Source: Rhyacophila brunnea (taxonomy: Eukaryota > Arthropoda > Insecta > Trichoptera > Rhyacophilidae). From it: a stretch of 64,000 bases of DNA. Under the pieces are notes generated by a model, which had not been told where the DNA came from, made no database searches, and saw only the letters and a program-made list of their open reading frames with translations. Position 1 is the stretch's first letter; each line of letters starts with the position of its first letter. Positions 23,840-36,379 of this stretch are shown here, piece by piece. The DNA is taken from positions 186,001-250,000 of the forward strand of contig JAGYXB010000444.1 of NCBI GenBank assembly GCA_022495005.1, given 5' to 3'. The translations under genes were made by a program, and so were the position numbers.

Positions 23840-24195
23840 AATAATGTCATACAAGGCGGCAATATTATCGAATGTGCCAATAATTTGCAATCAACGCTCA
23901 GTCAAGACGCAAATGTCAAAAAGTATCATAACTTTGACGTTTTATAAACCACCTGGATGCAGGGAGTCCTGACTCGTCTGAAAGTCGTTATGCGTTATGG
24001 TGCAAAACACCAATGGGCTGACATTTCATGCTATCAAATAATATGAGCTTATATGATAATAACAAAAAAGGAAATATGTGATGAAAATCATCGTCGGAAA
24101 TATGATGTGATTTTGCAAGATGGACATTTTGAAAGTCAAACCATTTCAACGTCACAATGTGTTGAGGAGCCTCTCTAGTAACGTCAGTTAGCCAA
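23840..24195. promoter_or_regulatory. Candidate conserved noncoding island
   Basis: A complex, TAGGTA-free segment with TTTTATAAACC (Hox/Caudal-like, about 23939-23949), CACCTGG and repeated GTCAAA words. No open frame of note. A regulatory role is inferred from composition and motif content. Confidence 0.3.
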
Positions 24196-24709
24196 CATAC
24201 CTACTTCAAATTTCGAACTTAACAGTGTTTAATACTCATTCATTGAATGAGCGTATCTCTAAAATTATTCAGTAGTGGTGAATTTTGATGTGAAAAATAT
24301 GGAATCCATAGTGAGTGTCCGTAAAAACTTTAAAAATTACTCGGTGCCTACATGAAAACATGCCCCCTTATTAAGAGGTCCCCAATTTTATAATAATACA
24401 TATTACTATTGTAGTTACTTAAATTTATTAGATACCCAAATCAACTCTAGAACGTAATGTTGGCATGTATACTTACATTCATTATACAATATTATGTAGG
24501 TTCCTACTTATAGGTACTTTAATATAAATAATTGTTTTATTTTAAATTATGCAGGCATTGAATTTATAATTGAATTTGTATTATTTGATGACTCAATAAA
24601 CTCAAACTCTTGGTTTATTTATTGTGTATATTATTTACCATGTCTTTTATATCTCAGTTTAAATAACAATAAATTAGTGTTAATGGGTAAGATCTTATTT
24701 TTGTTTCAG
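24196..24709. other. AT-rich background ending in a polypyrimidine tract
   Basis: No gene. The last bases (CTTATTTTTGTTTCAG) form a good 3' splice site for the exon candidate that follows. Confidence 0.4.
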
Positions 24710-24779
24710 AAAATGACGCGCGTGTTGCCTGAATACATAGTGAAAGTATGCTTCAAACCGCCGTGAATCGTACGACCGG
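24710..24779 (+). other. Candidate spliced noncoding or 5'-UTR exon
   Basis: A 70-base CpG-containing segment sits between a strong acceptor (TTATTTTTGTTTCAG ending at 24709) and a strong donor (GTAAGTTT from 24780) on the plus strand. All three frames contain stops, so it is not an internal coding exon. An ATG at 24713 encodes 17 residues (MTRVLPEYIVKVCFKPP) and then stops, as an upstream ORF would. Its base composition contrasts with the AT-rich flanks. It could be an exon of a long noncoding RNA or a 5'-UTR exon of a gene whose coding part lies outside. Confidence 0.35.
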
Positions 24780-26135
24780 GTAAGTTTATTTTTTTACATG
24801 GATACCTCCGTATTTATCTATATCAAATATATTATCACGTTCCCAGTAACGATATGTTCTTATGTCATCATTTGCTTTGGTTGATTGCTCATATATTTAT
24901 CAGTTACAATTAAATTTAATAGGTTCGTCCAATCTACCCAACCAGCGATAATTCTGTAGAAGTACCTAGTTAATTATCTATGTAGCTATATAAAAGTATG
25001 TAAAAACGTAATTATCTATTTATACAAATAAATAATATAAACGTTCGATAAAATCATCTTTCAATTATTCCTAAGTAGGAACGTATTTGTGACATTACTA
25101 GTTTCAACTATTTATATGATAGTTTTCTTTTAGTTACGAAATAAGTTTTGATAGCGTATGAAAGATGTCAATAAGTATGTTATGAACATAAAACAAATCG
25201 ATTACATTTAGCATTTTATTATATTATACTTAGGTAATCCTGTAAAACAAAATAGTTCATCTGCATTGTATTCCTACTTGGTGGCTTAAAGTGTACCTAC
25301 CTATAGTAAAATTATTTATTTTGTGATATAATCATACTATTAAGTATAAGCCGTTGCGAATTATAAGTAGGTAGCTACCATTAGAGTAGAGCTATTATAA
25401 ATATTTCACCAATTTAATTGCAATTTCAAACATAGCTACCTACATAAAGGATCCCTTTCATTTTATGGTGTTTAATTTCAATTCATTATGGAAGCAATTT
25501 GTATTACCCACTTAATAAAATTTAAAAAATAGTAAAACCACAAATTGATGGTTGAATTAAATAAAAGGAAAATTGAATACGTACCTATTTAATAGAGGAA
25601 TGATTACATAAATTCTTAGTTACATTAATGCACTTTTCATCTTATTATAATATTTTATACAATACTTATACCTAAGTATTATATGTATAGTATTATCGTT
25701 TCAATACATGTATAACTTTCATTTTTGTTACTGTTCCGTACCAGATATTGAACCAAAATATTATCTAAGTATATAATTGTTTTTAAAATTGTTTCAGCAA
25801 GTAAGTAACTGTAGAGTTAAAATTTTAAAAAAAAATATTACCTATCACTATCAAATATCAATAGAGAATATCCAGTAGGTGTGCTAACCTGTGAATAAAT
25901 GGTTTGATTTATGTATTGAAAAAACAACACACAAAACGAGTCGATTCTAAGAAAGGATCCTATTTTTTTTTTAATTTAACATGACGATGATGTCTTACAG
26001 GTGATTAATATGCAATTTATAACCTAAAAACCCATGAAATCTTATTTAATAAAGTTTTCAAAGATGATATGACTAGGCAGTGCTTAGATAATAATATACC
26101 TTCCTTTCTTTAGATCACATACCTACTTACCACAA
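24780..26135. other. AT-rich background
   Basis: No recognisable gene. A polypyrimidine-AG at about 25788-25798 is followed almost at once by GTAAGTAAC, but it is too weak to call. Confidence 0.5.
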
Positions 26136-26139
26136 GTTT

Positions 26140-26405
26140 GCAGGCACTATTTTACCCCCTTTATCTGTATAAGGGCATCCGGTAGGTACGTCCTCCGATG
26201 TTGTTAGAGGTTTTTATATGAAGGTCAGCGCGTGGAGGTTCATTTGTCCCCATAGACTTCATAGGTAGCTTATGTGCACGAGCCCATTCCATCCTGATAT
26301 TCCGCGAAACCATCTATTCCTTACGTGACTAGGTGTCCAGATGGTGTCTGAAAATGAACGTTAATTTTTCATCAGAAAATTCGAAGAAGTTGGCTGTGTT
26401 GCTGA
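26140..26405. promoter_or_regulatory. GC-richer island
   Basis: A complex segment with ATTCCGCGAAACC near 26299 and GGTCAGCGCGTGG near 26222. No coding frame and no repeat relation. It is a possible conserved element by composition only. Confidence 0.25.
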
Positions 26406-27000
26406 CAAGACTACAGTGAGAGTAAATTATTAGTACTTACTTATTTTTCACGAATGTAAGGATAGGTATGTGTAAAATATTACAAATGGATCATTAGTAG
26501 GTGCCTACTTACATATTCGTAATAAAATTATAGAAAAATAAATTAATAATAGCTTTTGATCCAAACTGGTTAAAATGGAATGAGTTGGTTTGGTTAGGAA
26601 TTAAAATAACTGGGTATTTAATTCTACCACTTTTCTTAAATTCGTGTGTATTCAGTGTTAAATAAAAAAATATAGGTAGATGATTATATAATATAATATA
26701 TGATATACTATAAGTAAATAATGTAAGTATAGTAATATAATAAGGATTATGTTTCATTTATTCTGAAACACCAATTTTTAATAACTTTACTGAACAAAGT
26801 ATATAGGTACATATTTTTATATCATATTTTTATCAAAAAAATAATCACATTGCGCACATTTCGAATTTTAATTTATTTTATTATTATTTGAGTTCAAGAG
26901 CCAGTAGGTGGGTAAGTACCTAATACATACCCACGTATTTAATTCTTTATCAAAATATACACAACATTTTTTATTTTATATTTAACATTTATTTTTTAAG
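26406..27000. other. AT-rich background
   Basis: Very AT-rich. The 82-codon minus-strand frame (26509-26757) is a low-complexity chance frame rich in I, N, Y and F. Confidence 0.5.
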
Positions 27001-27004
27001 ATTC

Positions 27005-27300
27005 AACGTAAGTTTACCTGTCCGTCCTGTAGGTACGGGAAATGCATTCGCAAACAAATAGGCAACATAAATTTCTCTATCTATTCGGAGTGTATGGCTC
27101 GGAGATATAAGGGTGACTTGCAGACGCCATTTTGATATCAATATGTAGTATTAGGAGACCAAAGGTGATTTCTTGTTCACATGAAACGGGATTATGGGAG
27201 GAGAGGTAATCATGAGAGATAGGTTGACCATATATGCTCCAATCAAAATAATACCACTGCGCTGAAATTTCAGCTTTGGGTAACTCAATTACTTTTCCTT
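27005..27300. promoter_or_regulatory. Island with Otx/Bicoid-type site
   Basis: A complex segment with GGGATTA at 27188-27194 (the K50 homeodomain site bound by Otd/Bicoid-type proteins), TAATCAT just downstream, and a CCATATATGC word near 27228. No open frame. An enhancer is inferred. Confidence 0.3.
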
Positions 27301-30225
27301 TGTGGGTATATGGGTAGGTATCTTAATATCTACTTACACGTGGTTTTCATTGTTCAGACGAAGCTGTTTTTAGCTTATGTAGGTACTACATCAAGATTTG
27401 GGACCGTAATTTTTGGTCGGTTCTTAGGTAGGTACAAAACAGACGTTAGCAAAGATCTGCATTTCAACTTAAATCAACCACAACTGGATAACTTTGCTTC
27501 ATATAATTATCCCATTATCTCCACAAATTGATGATAAATGTAAGTATGTACTTATGTATGTACCTAGTCTACCTACGTATCTGCGTTTATCATTGCTTTT
27601 TTATATTCTCGTATTATATTTTCTAAAGTCGCATACACTATCTACCATCCTAATAATTTTGGTAGATAATAAATCATTAACAATGTCAGTAAGTACCTAT
27701 ACCTACATAGGTATACTAATATAATTATGTAAGCATGTACTTACTTACCCATCTACCTAGCTACTAATAAAATAACAGTCGGCTTCGTAGAGAACACACT
27801 GCCCATGAATACAGGTGCAATATGCAAACAATTAACAAATAATTACCTACGTATTAGTCTTTTATATCAGCCATTTAATTCCTATGTTTTATCAGGTAGG
27901 TAGATATAAAGTATGAATAATTTAAATATACGGTAAACATTGGTAATAATGTCTGAACGGTAATATACCTTCATATTTATATTTTGACATACCTATAGAC
28001 TTATCTGAATAATGGTCTAATTTTCATTATTCAATTAAGTGAGTAGATAAATTAATAATTATCAATTTTATACTTAAGTACCTACCTACCTAGAATAATA
28101 ATCAACAATTTTATTAATTATAGTGATTTATGTATCCATTTAAATAAATTTATTATGAATAATTTGAACCCACATAAACAGTTAAACACGTCATATTATT
28201 ATGATGTGTTAGGTACCCAATGGCAATTAAACTGTCATAAAATTTATAGTTCATTTATTTACCTATTTACACTTCTAAGTCTCATTTTTATGGTCTCATG
28301 CAAGAAACGTTCATTGAATTAATATTTCTTTAAGTATATGATATAATTAGAGACACACGTAGCGAATACTTTCATACTAGATATTGATTAGGATTACTTA
28401 TGGATAGAGCCATCATATGGAAAGGAAAAATATCGATAACAGGTACCTATCGGTATCAAAATATGATGCTTGTACGTGAGGCATTTATTTCTGAAAAAAT
28501 CGCAAAATCAGTAGATATCGCCATTGAAAGAAAACTATAAATACCTTCTTTTTTGATGGCCCTACGTATGGATAATAAATAAACTTCTCAAGTAAGGTAA
28601 TTGGCATTTAAATAAGTAATATTAATATTTTTCTCAATATGTTATGTACCTAGTCCTAGTCTATATACCTACCTACATACAAAATTTACATATTTTTATC
28701 TTTGGTAGATACGTAAGTACTATCATAAAATTATAACTACTACATAGGTCATAGTCAACTAACGAATGGATATCCACTAAAAGTTTACTAAAAATAATTA
28801 ATTCTTTTTGAAAATTTTCAATTTATAGCCTGTGTATTGGTATTTTAATCCTGCTCATTATTTATCGAATAGAGACACTTTTGTTTTCTCAAGGGTCCAT
28901 ATTAGATACCTAATCAATACAATAATACTATGTAGGTATTTGCTTACATAATACCTACTAAGTATCATTACGTCATTTCAGAACATTAGATTACCTAATT
29001 AGATAGTCAAGCTTTGTTCTATCATATACGTTTTATGCGTTATGTATAGGTATAAGTAATAATATTATTTTAAAGAAAGTGCACCTCATAGAGATGATAA
29101 ATAATCAGGATTTTTCTCCCCGGTACCTACCTATCTAATTCTCGTTGCAAAAAGGAGTAAACGATAAAGTGGTTTTAAAACCTTGCAAATTCTTACTTCC
29201 CCTTGTACTATACAATAATACATACCTACTTATATCTACCTATTTGTTTAGGATCTAGAGGATCTAGGAGAAAAATCTAATTGAAAAATGAACAATTGTA
29301 ATTGAAAATGAAAATAACGAAACTCCGTAATAATGCTGACTATAAAAAATATAGTAACATGAGTACCTAAACGTACCTACTCTAAATTGTCTTTATATTT
29401 GTACTATACATAGGCACATAGATTTACTGATATGTATCAACTGAACTGTTTATAGTTATTTTTTAACAAGGGGCTAAGCTCTACGGCTTCTCTACGGCCT
29501 ACGTGACTAAGGGTACCTAACTCAGAAAGCGACCGTTGTTGAAGTCGTGACCCGCGACTGGGAAAGTATATGCATGTTGTTTTTCAATATGAGTTTATGC
29601 ATAGACTTAATTGGACGAATTGCTATATACCTATTTACTCCCCGTAAAAATCGTCCACGATCATATTAGCATATAATATAATATAATTATATATGCTGCG
29701 CTTAAGACTCCGTTTAGGTACTACAATGTAGTAAGTATCATAATTCCTCACCACTTATGGATTAAGTTTTTTTTATTGTTGAAATATGGTTATCCCCATA
29801 CAGCATACATCTTGGTGGCTTGGAATAAATTTAGCTTCTCAGGATGTTGTTGTGTCAGTTATGATGATGATATATCCACTAATCCATGGTGGGGGGCTAT
29901 TTTAAAATAAAATTGCATCAATTAATTCATCTATTGCCAATGAATTTTTATTTTACATTGGGTTCAAAGTGGTTCTATAGTAGCATCCATAATTTTTGGT
30001 TTGTTTGACATCGAATATTTTTTTTCATAACCAATATTAGTTAATAAGATAGTAGATGGATTCCTATTTAATAAGATACGTGTGTCAGTCCAAATCATAA
30101 AAAAAACATATTTTTATCACGTACCTAAGTATAAATAAGTCAGGATAACTTCAACACAAATAGACGTGATAAACCTCGTACCTAAGCATCAAACCAAAAT
30201 AAACTAAGAAATGTATTTGCTCACA
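27301..30225. other. AT-rich background
   Basis: Nearly 3 kb without a gene. The frames at 27310-27531 and 27494-27724 overlap in different phases and have no domain. A small GC-richer patch at 29515-29570 is unassigned. TAGGTA and AATAATATTATT words are dense. Confidence 0.5.
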
Positions 30226-30229
30226 AGCT

Positions 30230-30480
30230 TTTAGTGTATGGCAAGATTATCTCGTTCGTCTGGGAGATTGTTGCCTGACCAGGAGGGAATCTTTACTTTA
30301 TATATGAAATGGCCTGGCGCTCTCTTGGGAAATGTGGATATTATATGGAGGAAAACATACGAAATTTCTCCCGAACACATATCTTAGGAGCAACGCAATG
30401 TTTTGTCTGTGGCATCCACTCTCGCTATTTTCGCAAATTAAATTCTGACTCCGCCATTTAGAAATTACGTGGTTTTGGAT
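30230..30480. promoter_or_regulatory. Candidate conserved noncoding island
   Basis: Complex composition, TAGGTA-free, with CTCGTTCGTCTGGGAG and GGCCTGGCGC blocks. The 78-codon minus-strand frame (30298-30534) has no recognised domain. A regulatory role is inferred. Confidence 0.25.
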
Positions 30481-31027
30481 TTTTATAAAAAAAATTGTAG
30501 GTAGATGTATATATACTTTGCTAATAAGATACATAGGTACTAACTAACAGAGAAGAATAAGTACTTACTAATTAAATATCGAAGTAAATACTTAGGTACA
30601 TAAGAAGCAACTTAAATATGTATACTTAATATTATTATTGTTTGTTTCTTTATGTTAATCATACTTATGGGGTAATCAGTGTATGCATGGATATTGGTAG
30701 TTTTATCATATTGATCATAATAATTATTATCAAATTATTACTAGGTAGGTACCTATTTTAATCATGGTCATCATTGGTCAGTACTGTTTGTACTACTCGA
30801 CAAATTGATTCATCGTCGGTAGGCAATTGATGTGTAGGTAGGTACCTATTCATTTATTGAAAATATCCAATGATAATGACGATCACAACCTATAAGTAAA
30901 TTCATGAATCGTTTACTTGAATATTTTATTTTGCAATAATAATTCTTATACCTACCTACACATTATAATTATTTAATAACGGTTCAAATATCTACATACT
31001 CAGAAGCCTGAAAATAGCATAAGTTCG

Positions 31028-31100
31028 CGATGAACGAGTGGCAGTATGTCCACTGCTGAAGCAGTGGATTGTGGCTTCGAATCCCACGCCTGTAAAATTC
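31028..31100 (+). mobile_element. tRNA-like SINE head, degenerate
   Basis: A tRNA-like stretch has an A-box-like GAACGAGTGGC and a B-box-like GGCTTCGAATCCC (about 31073-31085) inside a pairing T-arm (TGTGG/CCACG). The acceptor arm is not formed. It differs from the 14105 SINE head, so it may be a second SINE family or a diverged tRNA pseudogene. Confidence 0.45.
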
Positions 31101-31274
31101 CATGTTGTTTTTTCGAATGGTGTCTGTATCCATACATACACAATACTTACTCACGTGGTTATTGTGACGTGACGTGATAATTTTAACATTTCAAATGAAG
31201 CAAACCGTTGATATGCAAACGATTTAGTAGTTTTAAGTAATTTTTAAAATGCATATTATCTTATTAACCTGGCA

Positions 31275-31706
31275 TTGGGTTCAAAAATCTTAGTGCGTAC
31301 TTATGTTGTCAAAACAAAAATCATTCATCGGTATATTGTTATCAAACTACTTTACAAGCCATTTGCATTCAAAAACCGGATTTATAATCTTGATGAGATT
31401 ATAGCACGTAATGCTTTAATGTTTTCCTTTCTTAAAAACGAAAAAATCAATCAAAAAGTATTACGTGACTATCGAGTATTAATTATAAGAAATGTCGTCT
31501 CGAATTTGATCATTTATATTCTAAGTGGCTTCGACCGTCAGGCAAGAGGGGAAATGCTTTCTGTCATGGCTTGTTCGACTCACCATTTTGTAATCTTAAC
31601 TGTAAGTGAGTTCAAACAATACTGTTACTCAGGCCATTACTCTGGATATATCTTTGAATATAAGAAAAAGAGTTCACCGTTCTCTAAAAAGCTGTTTACA
31701 CGTTGA
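31275..31706 (+). other. Unassigned 143-codon open frame
   Basis: This is the longest frame in the window apart from the SINE-derived one. It opens at a TTG; the first in-frame ATG is near 31419, leaving 96 codons. The predicted product is rich in K, I, V, Y and S and has no signal peptide, repeat or catalytic motif I recognise. A CTGTAAGTGAG near 31599 could be a splice donor. It could be a decayed transposon gene, a fast-evolving exon or chance, and I do not call it a gene. Confidence 0.15.
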
Positions 31707-33105
31707 AGCAAGGTGTCAAACATTTGAAAAGTTTTATAAACAATCGTGATTCAAATACAACACTATACCTACTAAGACTGAACATTTGTAAATCATAAGC
31801 CAAGCGAAATAAAATAAATCGGTATCAGTGCAGGCACCATACCTACAAAAACAATTATAAAAGATTTCCCATACTAAATCTTCAGTAAATACAGATAAGT
31901 ACCTCAGTAAGGTGGGTAGGTAGGTACCAACTTACCTTTAAATACGTAAATAGTATTATGGATATGTGAGTAAGTTGTGAGACTAATTAATAAAAAAAAA
32001 ATTGGGTACGTTTTGGACGTGTCAAATATTTTTATTATCTATAACTTTCTAGGGTGCAATACCTATCATTTATTTTTATTACCTACTTTTCAATTTTCTT
32101 TGTTCTTTTATCTATTTGTTTAATTAACATATAAGTTAGATTATATATACTTATACATCAGTAAATTACCATAATTTTAATAAGGTAGGTAAGTATGTAA
32201 CTATTAAAAATACTTAGAATTAAAAAATATACTTATAAGTGAGTACATATAGGTACTTATTACATAATGGTTATAATGTATTAGTATATTGTGGTAATTA
32301 ACCTTTCACAGCTTAACTTTCTATGTGTAGGTGGTACCTACTTATTTTATGGATACTTGAGAAGATTTAAATAAGTTATCTACTTGTACTTACATAATCT
32401 TAGACTTTAATAAAATTAGTAGGTAGTGATATGAAACAGTCTATGCCAAGCGTCATTTTTTCATCAGTTATGTTTAATTTCTCAATACGTTGGTCAAAAT
32501 CGTAGATACTTTTAGAGTCATTATATTAGGTAGGTAATGGCTTTTAATTTGTATCGGTACCTGCACCCTAAAATAATGTATAAGTATTTATATTTTATTA
32601 ATTTTAATATCAGTGTCTTTCAAATCGCTGACTCAAATCATTGCAAAAGAATCTTAAATATCAAAGTCATCATTATAATATCAGTTTGCAGGAATACTTA
32701 CTTATATATTATTTTTTATAAATTATAGACTAATTCTAGATCAGTAAAACAAGGAGTTATTGTACAATAGGTACGTTTCAATTAAATGTAAAATAATAAA
32801 TAATTAATAGTCCAAACACGTATTTTTTCGGTAGGTAGGTACCCTACATGTAAAAACGTTGAACGTGCTTTACTTTTATCCAGTAAAAAAATATTGGATG
32901 TTTCTTTAGTGATCCTTCTGTGAATAGATAAAAGCCTTTAGTACATTTTTTCACATTACAAATATCAACTCATCCCTTTTTGTTTCCCAAAAATATACTA
33001 ACAAAAAATGAGAAAGCTAGCTAAAATTGTGGCGACATTCCGAATACAATACAACACAAGCAAAAAATATGGAAGAGAAACTAGTTTTCTAAAATCGTAT
33101 TGTTA
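31707..33105. other. AT-rich background
   Basis: No assignable gene, RNA or transposon. TACCTA words only. Confidence 0.5.
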
Positions 33106-33109
33106 TGAT

Positions 33110-33190
33110 TTTGCCCAATGACAGTGCTCAATATATGCGGCCATGTTTTTATTTTTCATTATCTGAGAGGCTGTGCATTCACCAGAATGG
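33110..33190. promoter_or_regulatory. Short island with Hox-type A/T core
   Basis: A small complex segment with GCGGCCATGTTTTTATTTTTCAT, where TTTTTAT is a posterior-Hox/Caudal-like core. It stands out from the AT-rich flanks. The functional reading is inferred and weak. Confidence 0.2.
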
Positions 33191-34145
33191 CATAAATAGC
33201 ATTTTTTTACGTACCTAAGTACCTACCTTACAAAATACTTTCATGATAATTATTTTAATATTTATTTTATAATAATTTAACACTGTTTAGGGTTCATCAG
33301 TACAAATTGTTTTATTGGAGTCCGTAGGCATAGCTTCATAAAATATATGCGCCGAACAATATGCACAATATCCAATAGTTTTTTTATTCACTAGAAATTA
33401 TACCTACTAGTAAAATAACATCTAACATCTACAGATTCCTAATATCATTTCAAAACCGATTTCACGATGAGGAGGTACCTGCCTACTTACCGACTTACCA
33501 AAACACTTTTATATGTAGACACAATAGCTTGATGGGTTGGGGGGGGGGGGGTAGATACCACACACACTAAATTAATATTGGTTTCGATCTATGAAGACAT
33601 AATATGTAGGTACTTACTTATACCTAGGTATGTATGTTAATTATTTAATCAGATTTAATAATTGTCTTCGATAGCCCTAATCATTTCTCATACATACGGA
33701 GAAAACCTATTTTATTGATATAAAAGACTGTAATAAGTATGTACCTACCTAGATACCAACTAAATATGCGAATTTTCTCAAACGTTTTTTAAGTGAATAG
33801 CTATAGATAATATGTACCTAGGTAGGTATTATGTATCTTTCATTGATGTACTTATTTGTGTTCTTTTTATACATGTAGCTACACTAGCTACCTAATTATT
33901 AGATTTACTTAACACGTAAATTAAAATTTCACCTAGCTACAAACCTAGCTACCTAATATGACGTATTACGTAAATATATTCTTATTGCTTAGTGTGATTA
34001 AAATAACACATTACTTATAAGTTAAAATACTATTTTTTTATAATTAACTTTGTTATGAATTACTTCGTATGTATGTACCTATACCTACTTATAGTTTTAA
34101 AAGATGTCGCAATTGTTCTTTATATAAATACAAAGAATTTGTCAA
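33191..34145. other. AT-rich background around the poly-G tract
   Basis: No gene. Repeated CTAGCTACCTA phrases occur at 33885-33955. Confidence 0.5.
33539..33551 (+). repeat. Poly-G tract of 13
   Basis: Thirteen consecutive G residues, preceded by GGGTT, in AT-rich DNA. It is the only such tract in the window. It may be a G-rich microsatellite or a sequencing length artefact. Confidence 0.8.
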
Positions 34146-34149
34146 ACTT

Positions 34150-34415
34150 TCATTAGAACAAAGACTAGAGTGGGTAATCCATAGCCTTAGAGCTTTTAAT
34201 GAGGGTGGATGATCAACCCCTATTGTGACTCAAATATAATTCAGGTACAAAAGCTCTCCTCTTCTACGAAAGTTACAAAGTATTATCGATCGCCCCTTCA
34301 GTGGGAGGGGGTGGTTTGGCAAACAGCCTTATTTTCAGACTGATACAAACAGCGACATCTCTTGCCAAAGTTACGAAGCGCACAAAATTGAATTCTCAAA
34401 ATATCGTAGCTGTCG
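34150..34415. promoter_or_regulatory. Candidate island with TAATCC and TTAATGAG sites
   Basis: A complex segment with TAATCC at 34175-34180 (K50 homeodomain type), TTTTAATGAG near 34195 and a G-rich GGGAGGGGGTGG block near 34304. No coding frame. A regulatory role is inferred. Confidence 0.28.
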
Positions 34416-35072
34416 AAAAATCGTATTACATTTACATTTAAAAAAACTTTATAATTAAAATAATTACCCAGTTTTGTAACTTAATATATTCAAATCATTA
34501 TTAGAAGCTTTACCGTTGACTTGAGGTTGAAGTAATACTTAATATTATCATTTTTACTGTGTGTTCAAAAACGGTGGTAGGATAAAAGTAGGTACCTATG
34601 TGTTTTGGTTAGGAGTATCTCTATCAGTATATCTATAAGTAGAAAGATACACTGCATACACACAAACACTGGTTTTCAGTTTCTGAGCGTGTATATGATT
34701 GCGTACGCGATGATTGGGTGTAGCGTAGGTTTTAGCACATGTATTTATTTGGTATTTTTGTGGTTTATTTAGTGAATATAGTATTCAATTCGTAGCCTAT
34801 AACAATTTTTCATTTGCAGTACCTATACCAACTAAAGTGCTTATAGGTATCATAAAATAATATTCATCTCATATTTGTCGGAAGATTAAGGAATATATTT
34901 CATATCACGTCTTGAACTTGTAATTTGTAATGTTCACGCACGTTATACATATTAGTATTTTAACAAAATGGCAATATTATTATGCTGTTAGAAAACTAGG
35001 TATATAATTCAGTCTTATATATTTTACCTTTAACCTTTTGCAATTGGATTTTTTGTACGATATACCTAGATA
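34416..35072. other. AT-rich background
   Basis: A modest complex patch at 34680-34745 is unassigned. No gene. Confidence 0.45.
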
Positions 35073-35180
35073 CTGTCAAACAAGAACTTCTTGTCTAAGT
35101 GTTAAAACTGTGAACTATCCCCTCCTGTTTAGTCGACTACAGCGACTTCCGGTTATCGGCGAGATCTTGTTGGCCGACAG
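35073..35180. mobile_element. TA-target MITE, copy 2 of 3 (shortened)
   Basis: A 108-bp relative of the 13391 element with the shared core GTGTTAAAACTGTGAACTAT, flanked by TA at 35071-35072 and 35181-35182. It starts CTGTCAAACAAG and ends with CCGACAG. It lacks the CCGCCCATTTTT block of the longer copies. Confidence 0.65.
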
Positions 35181-35499
35181 TACTTAGGTATTTATTAGTG
35201 GTGATTTTACTTACGGAATGATCAGATGATAGCATTGTGCATTCAAATGGCATTGATTTTACTTACGTGATGATCGCCTAACAAGTATTACCATGCAACT
35301 GCTCAACGAATCGTTTTGATATTTTTTATTTTATTATAAATATACTTAATTACATTTATTTTAATTCAACGGTCTTATTAACGAAACAAAAAACGTTGGA
35401 AACAAAAATGGCAGTTTTCATTCTCGTAGTGTTTTCAATTAAAAAATGTCTGAAGTGGTGTTTTCGCTCATGTTAGGTATTATATTGATAGAGATAATC

Positions 35500-35770
35500 A
35501 TCATTAACCGCGGGCGACTCACTGATGACTGAAGGCCTCCTCTGGCTCATTCTAATTTTCTTGGCCCTTAGTTATTTGCTGCCACCGGCTAATCGCCATT
35601 TCATCTATCGCATCACAAAGCTACTCTTATATTCCACCTTAACAAACCAGGGGGTGCGGGTGCCTTCAACTCAGCCAAAAGTGTACGCAGAAAGGCAAAC
35701 ACATCTGATCAACCTCCGCAGATTAGATGTTAAAAAAGGTGACACCGGCAACTCCCAGGGTTTCTAGGTA
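35500..35770. other. GC-richer segment, possible decayed repeat
   Basis: An 80-codon plus-strand frame (35525-35767) begins with a hydrophobic stretch (LLWLILIFLALSYLL) and then has no recognisable domain. The wording ACTGAAGGCCTCC at 35527-35540 resembles lepidopteran LINE 3'-end phrases. A decayed LINE is my preferred reading, with low confidence. Confidence 0.25.
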
Positions 35771-35879
35771 AATCTTTTCCCTCAATGCAAAAGTTTTCTA
35801 CATAAACGTTTGGATTGAGGGAAAGTTGAACGAACTTATTATACTAGTCTTCTAAACACTACACTATCCCTGCATCGAA

Positions 35880-35935
35880 AGAAACTCGCCCGACAAGCAA
35901 AGATGTGTGTTCAAATCCCGCTCGATTTGCGGTTG
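35880..35935 (+). repeat. Weak tRNA-like B-box fragment
   Basis: A B-box-like GTGTTCAAATCCC near 35907-35919 is followed by GCTCGATTTGCGG. The T-arm pairs poorly and no A box is convincing. It may be a decayed SINE head. Confidence 0.25.
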
Positions 35936-36119
35936 TTTTAAGATTTTTTATAATAGGTATATAATATGTAGATACCTATATCTATTTCGTTATATTGTTT
36001 CAATTAAGAGTGATATATTCGGTGCAAGTTTATTACTGTATATTCTGTACTGGTAGTCAGGCGAGAACAATGGCAATATTCATAGTCGATTTCGGCAAAA
36101 CTCATGAATTCAAGAATGA

Positions 36120-36172
36120 TAACCTAACCTAACCTAACATAACAGATAATCCAGTAGGTATATCGGCTATTC
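36120..36172. mobile_element. Truncated relative of the 21284 palindromic MITE
   Basis: A short CCTAA run is followed by ACAGATAATCCAG, a six-base insertion and TATCGGCTATT. This is the junction between centre and right arm of the 21284 element. The left arm and most of the right arm are missing. Confidence 0.6.
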
Positions 36173-36379
36173 TATCATAGACAAGAAACATTCATTCTTA
36201 TATCGAACCTTATAAAAAGGCATTCAGAATGAATGGTTATTTGGATTTTCATGCAATAACATATTATTGTGAATAATGCACATAATTGCACAAACTTCTA
36301 ATTGTAATAGTAAAAATATTATCATTGTTATAAATATTTAAGGATTATTTGAGTTGTTGCAATAATGAACTATTGGAGC

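Noticed and set aside
25785..25810. Possible recursive splice site: polypyrimidine-CAG followed by GTAAGTAAC.
   Set aside because: Three bases separate the AG from the GT, whereas recursive sites have AG directly joined to GT. GTAAGT words are common here by chance.
35525..35767. 80-codon frame with an N-terminal hydrophobic stretch, considered as a secreted protein.
   Set aside because: No cleavage-site context or mature domain is recognisable, and the surrounding wording resembles a decayed LINE tail.
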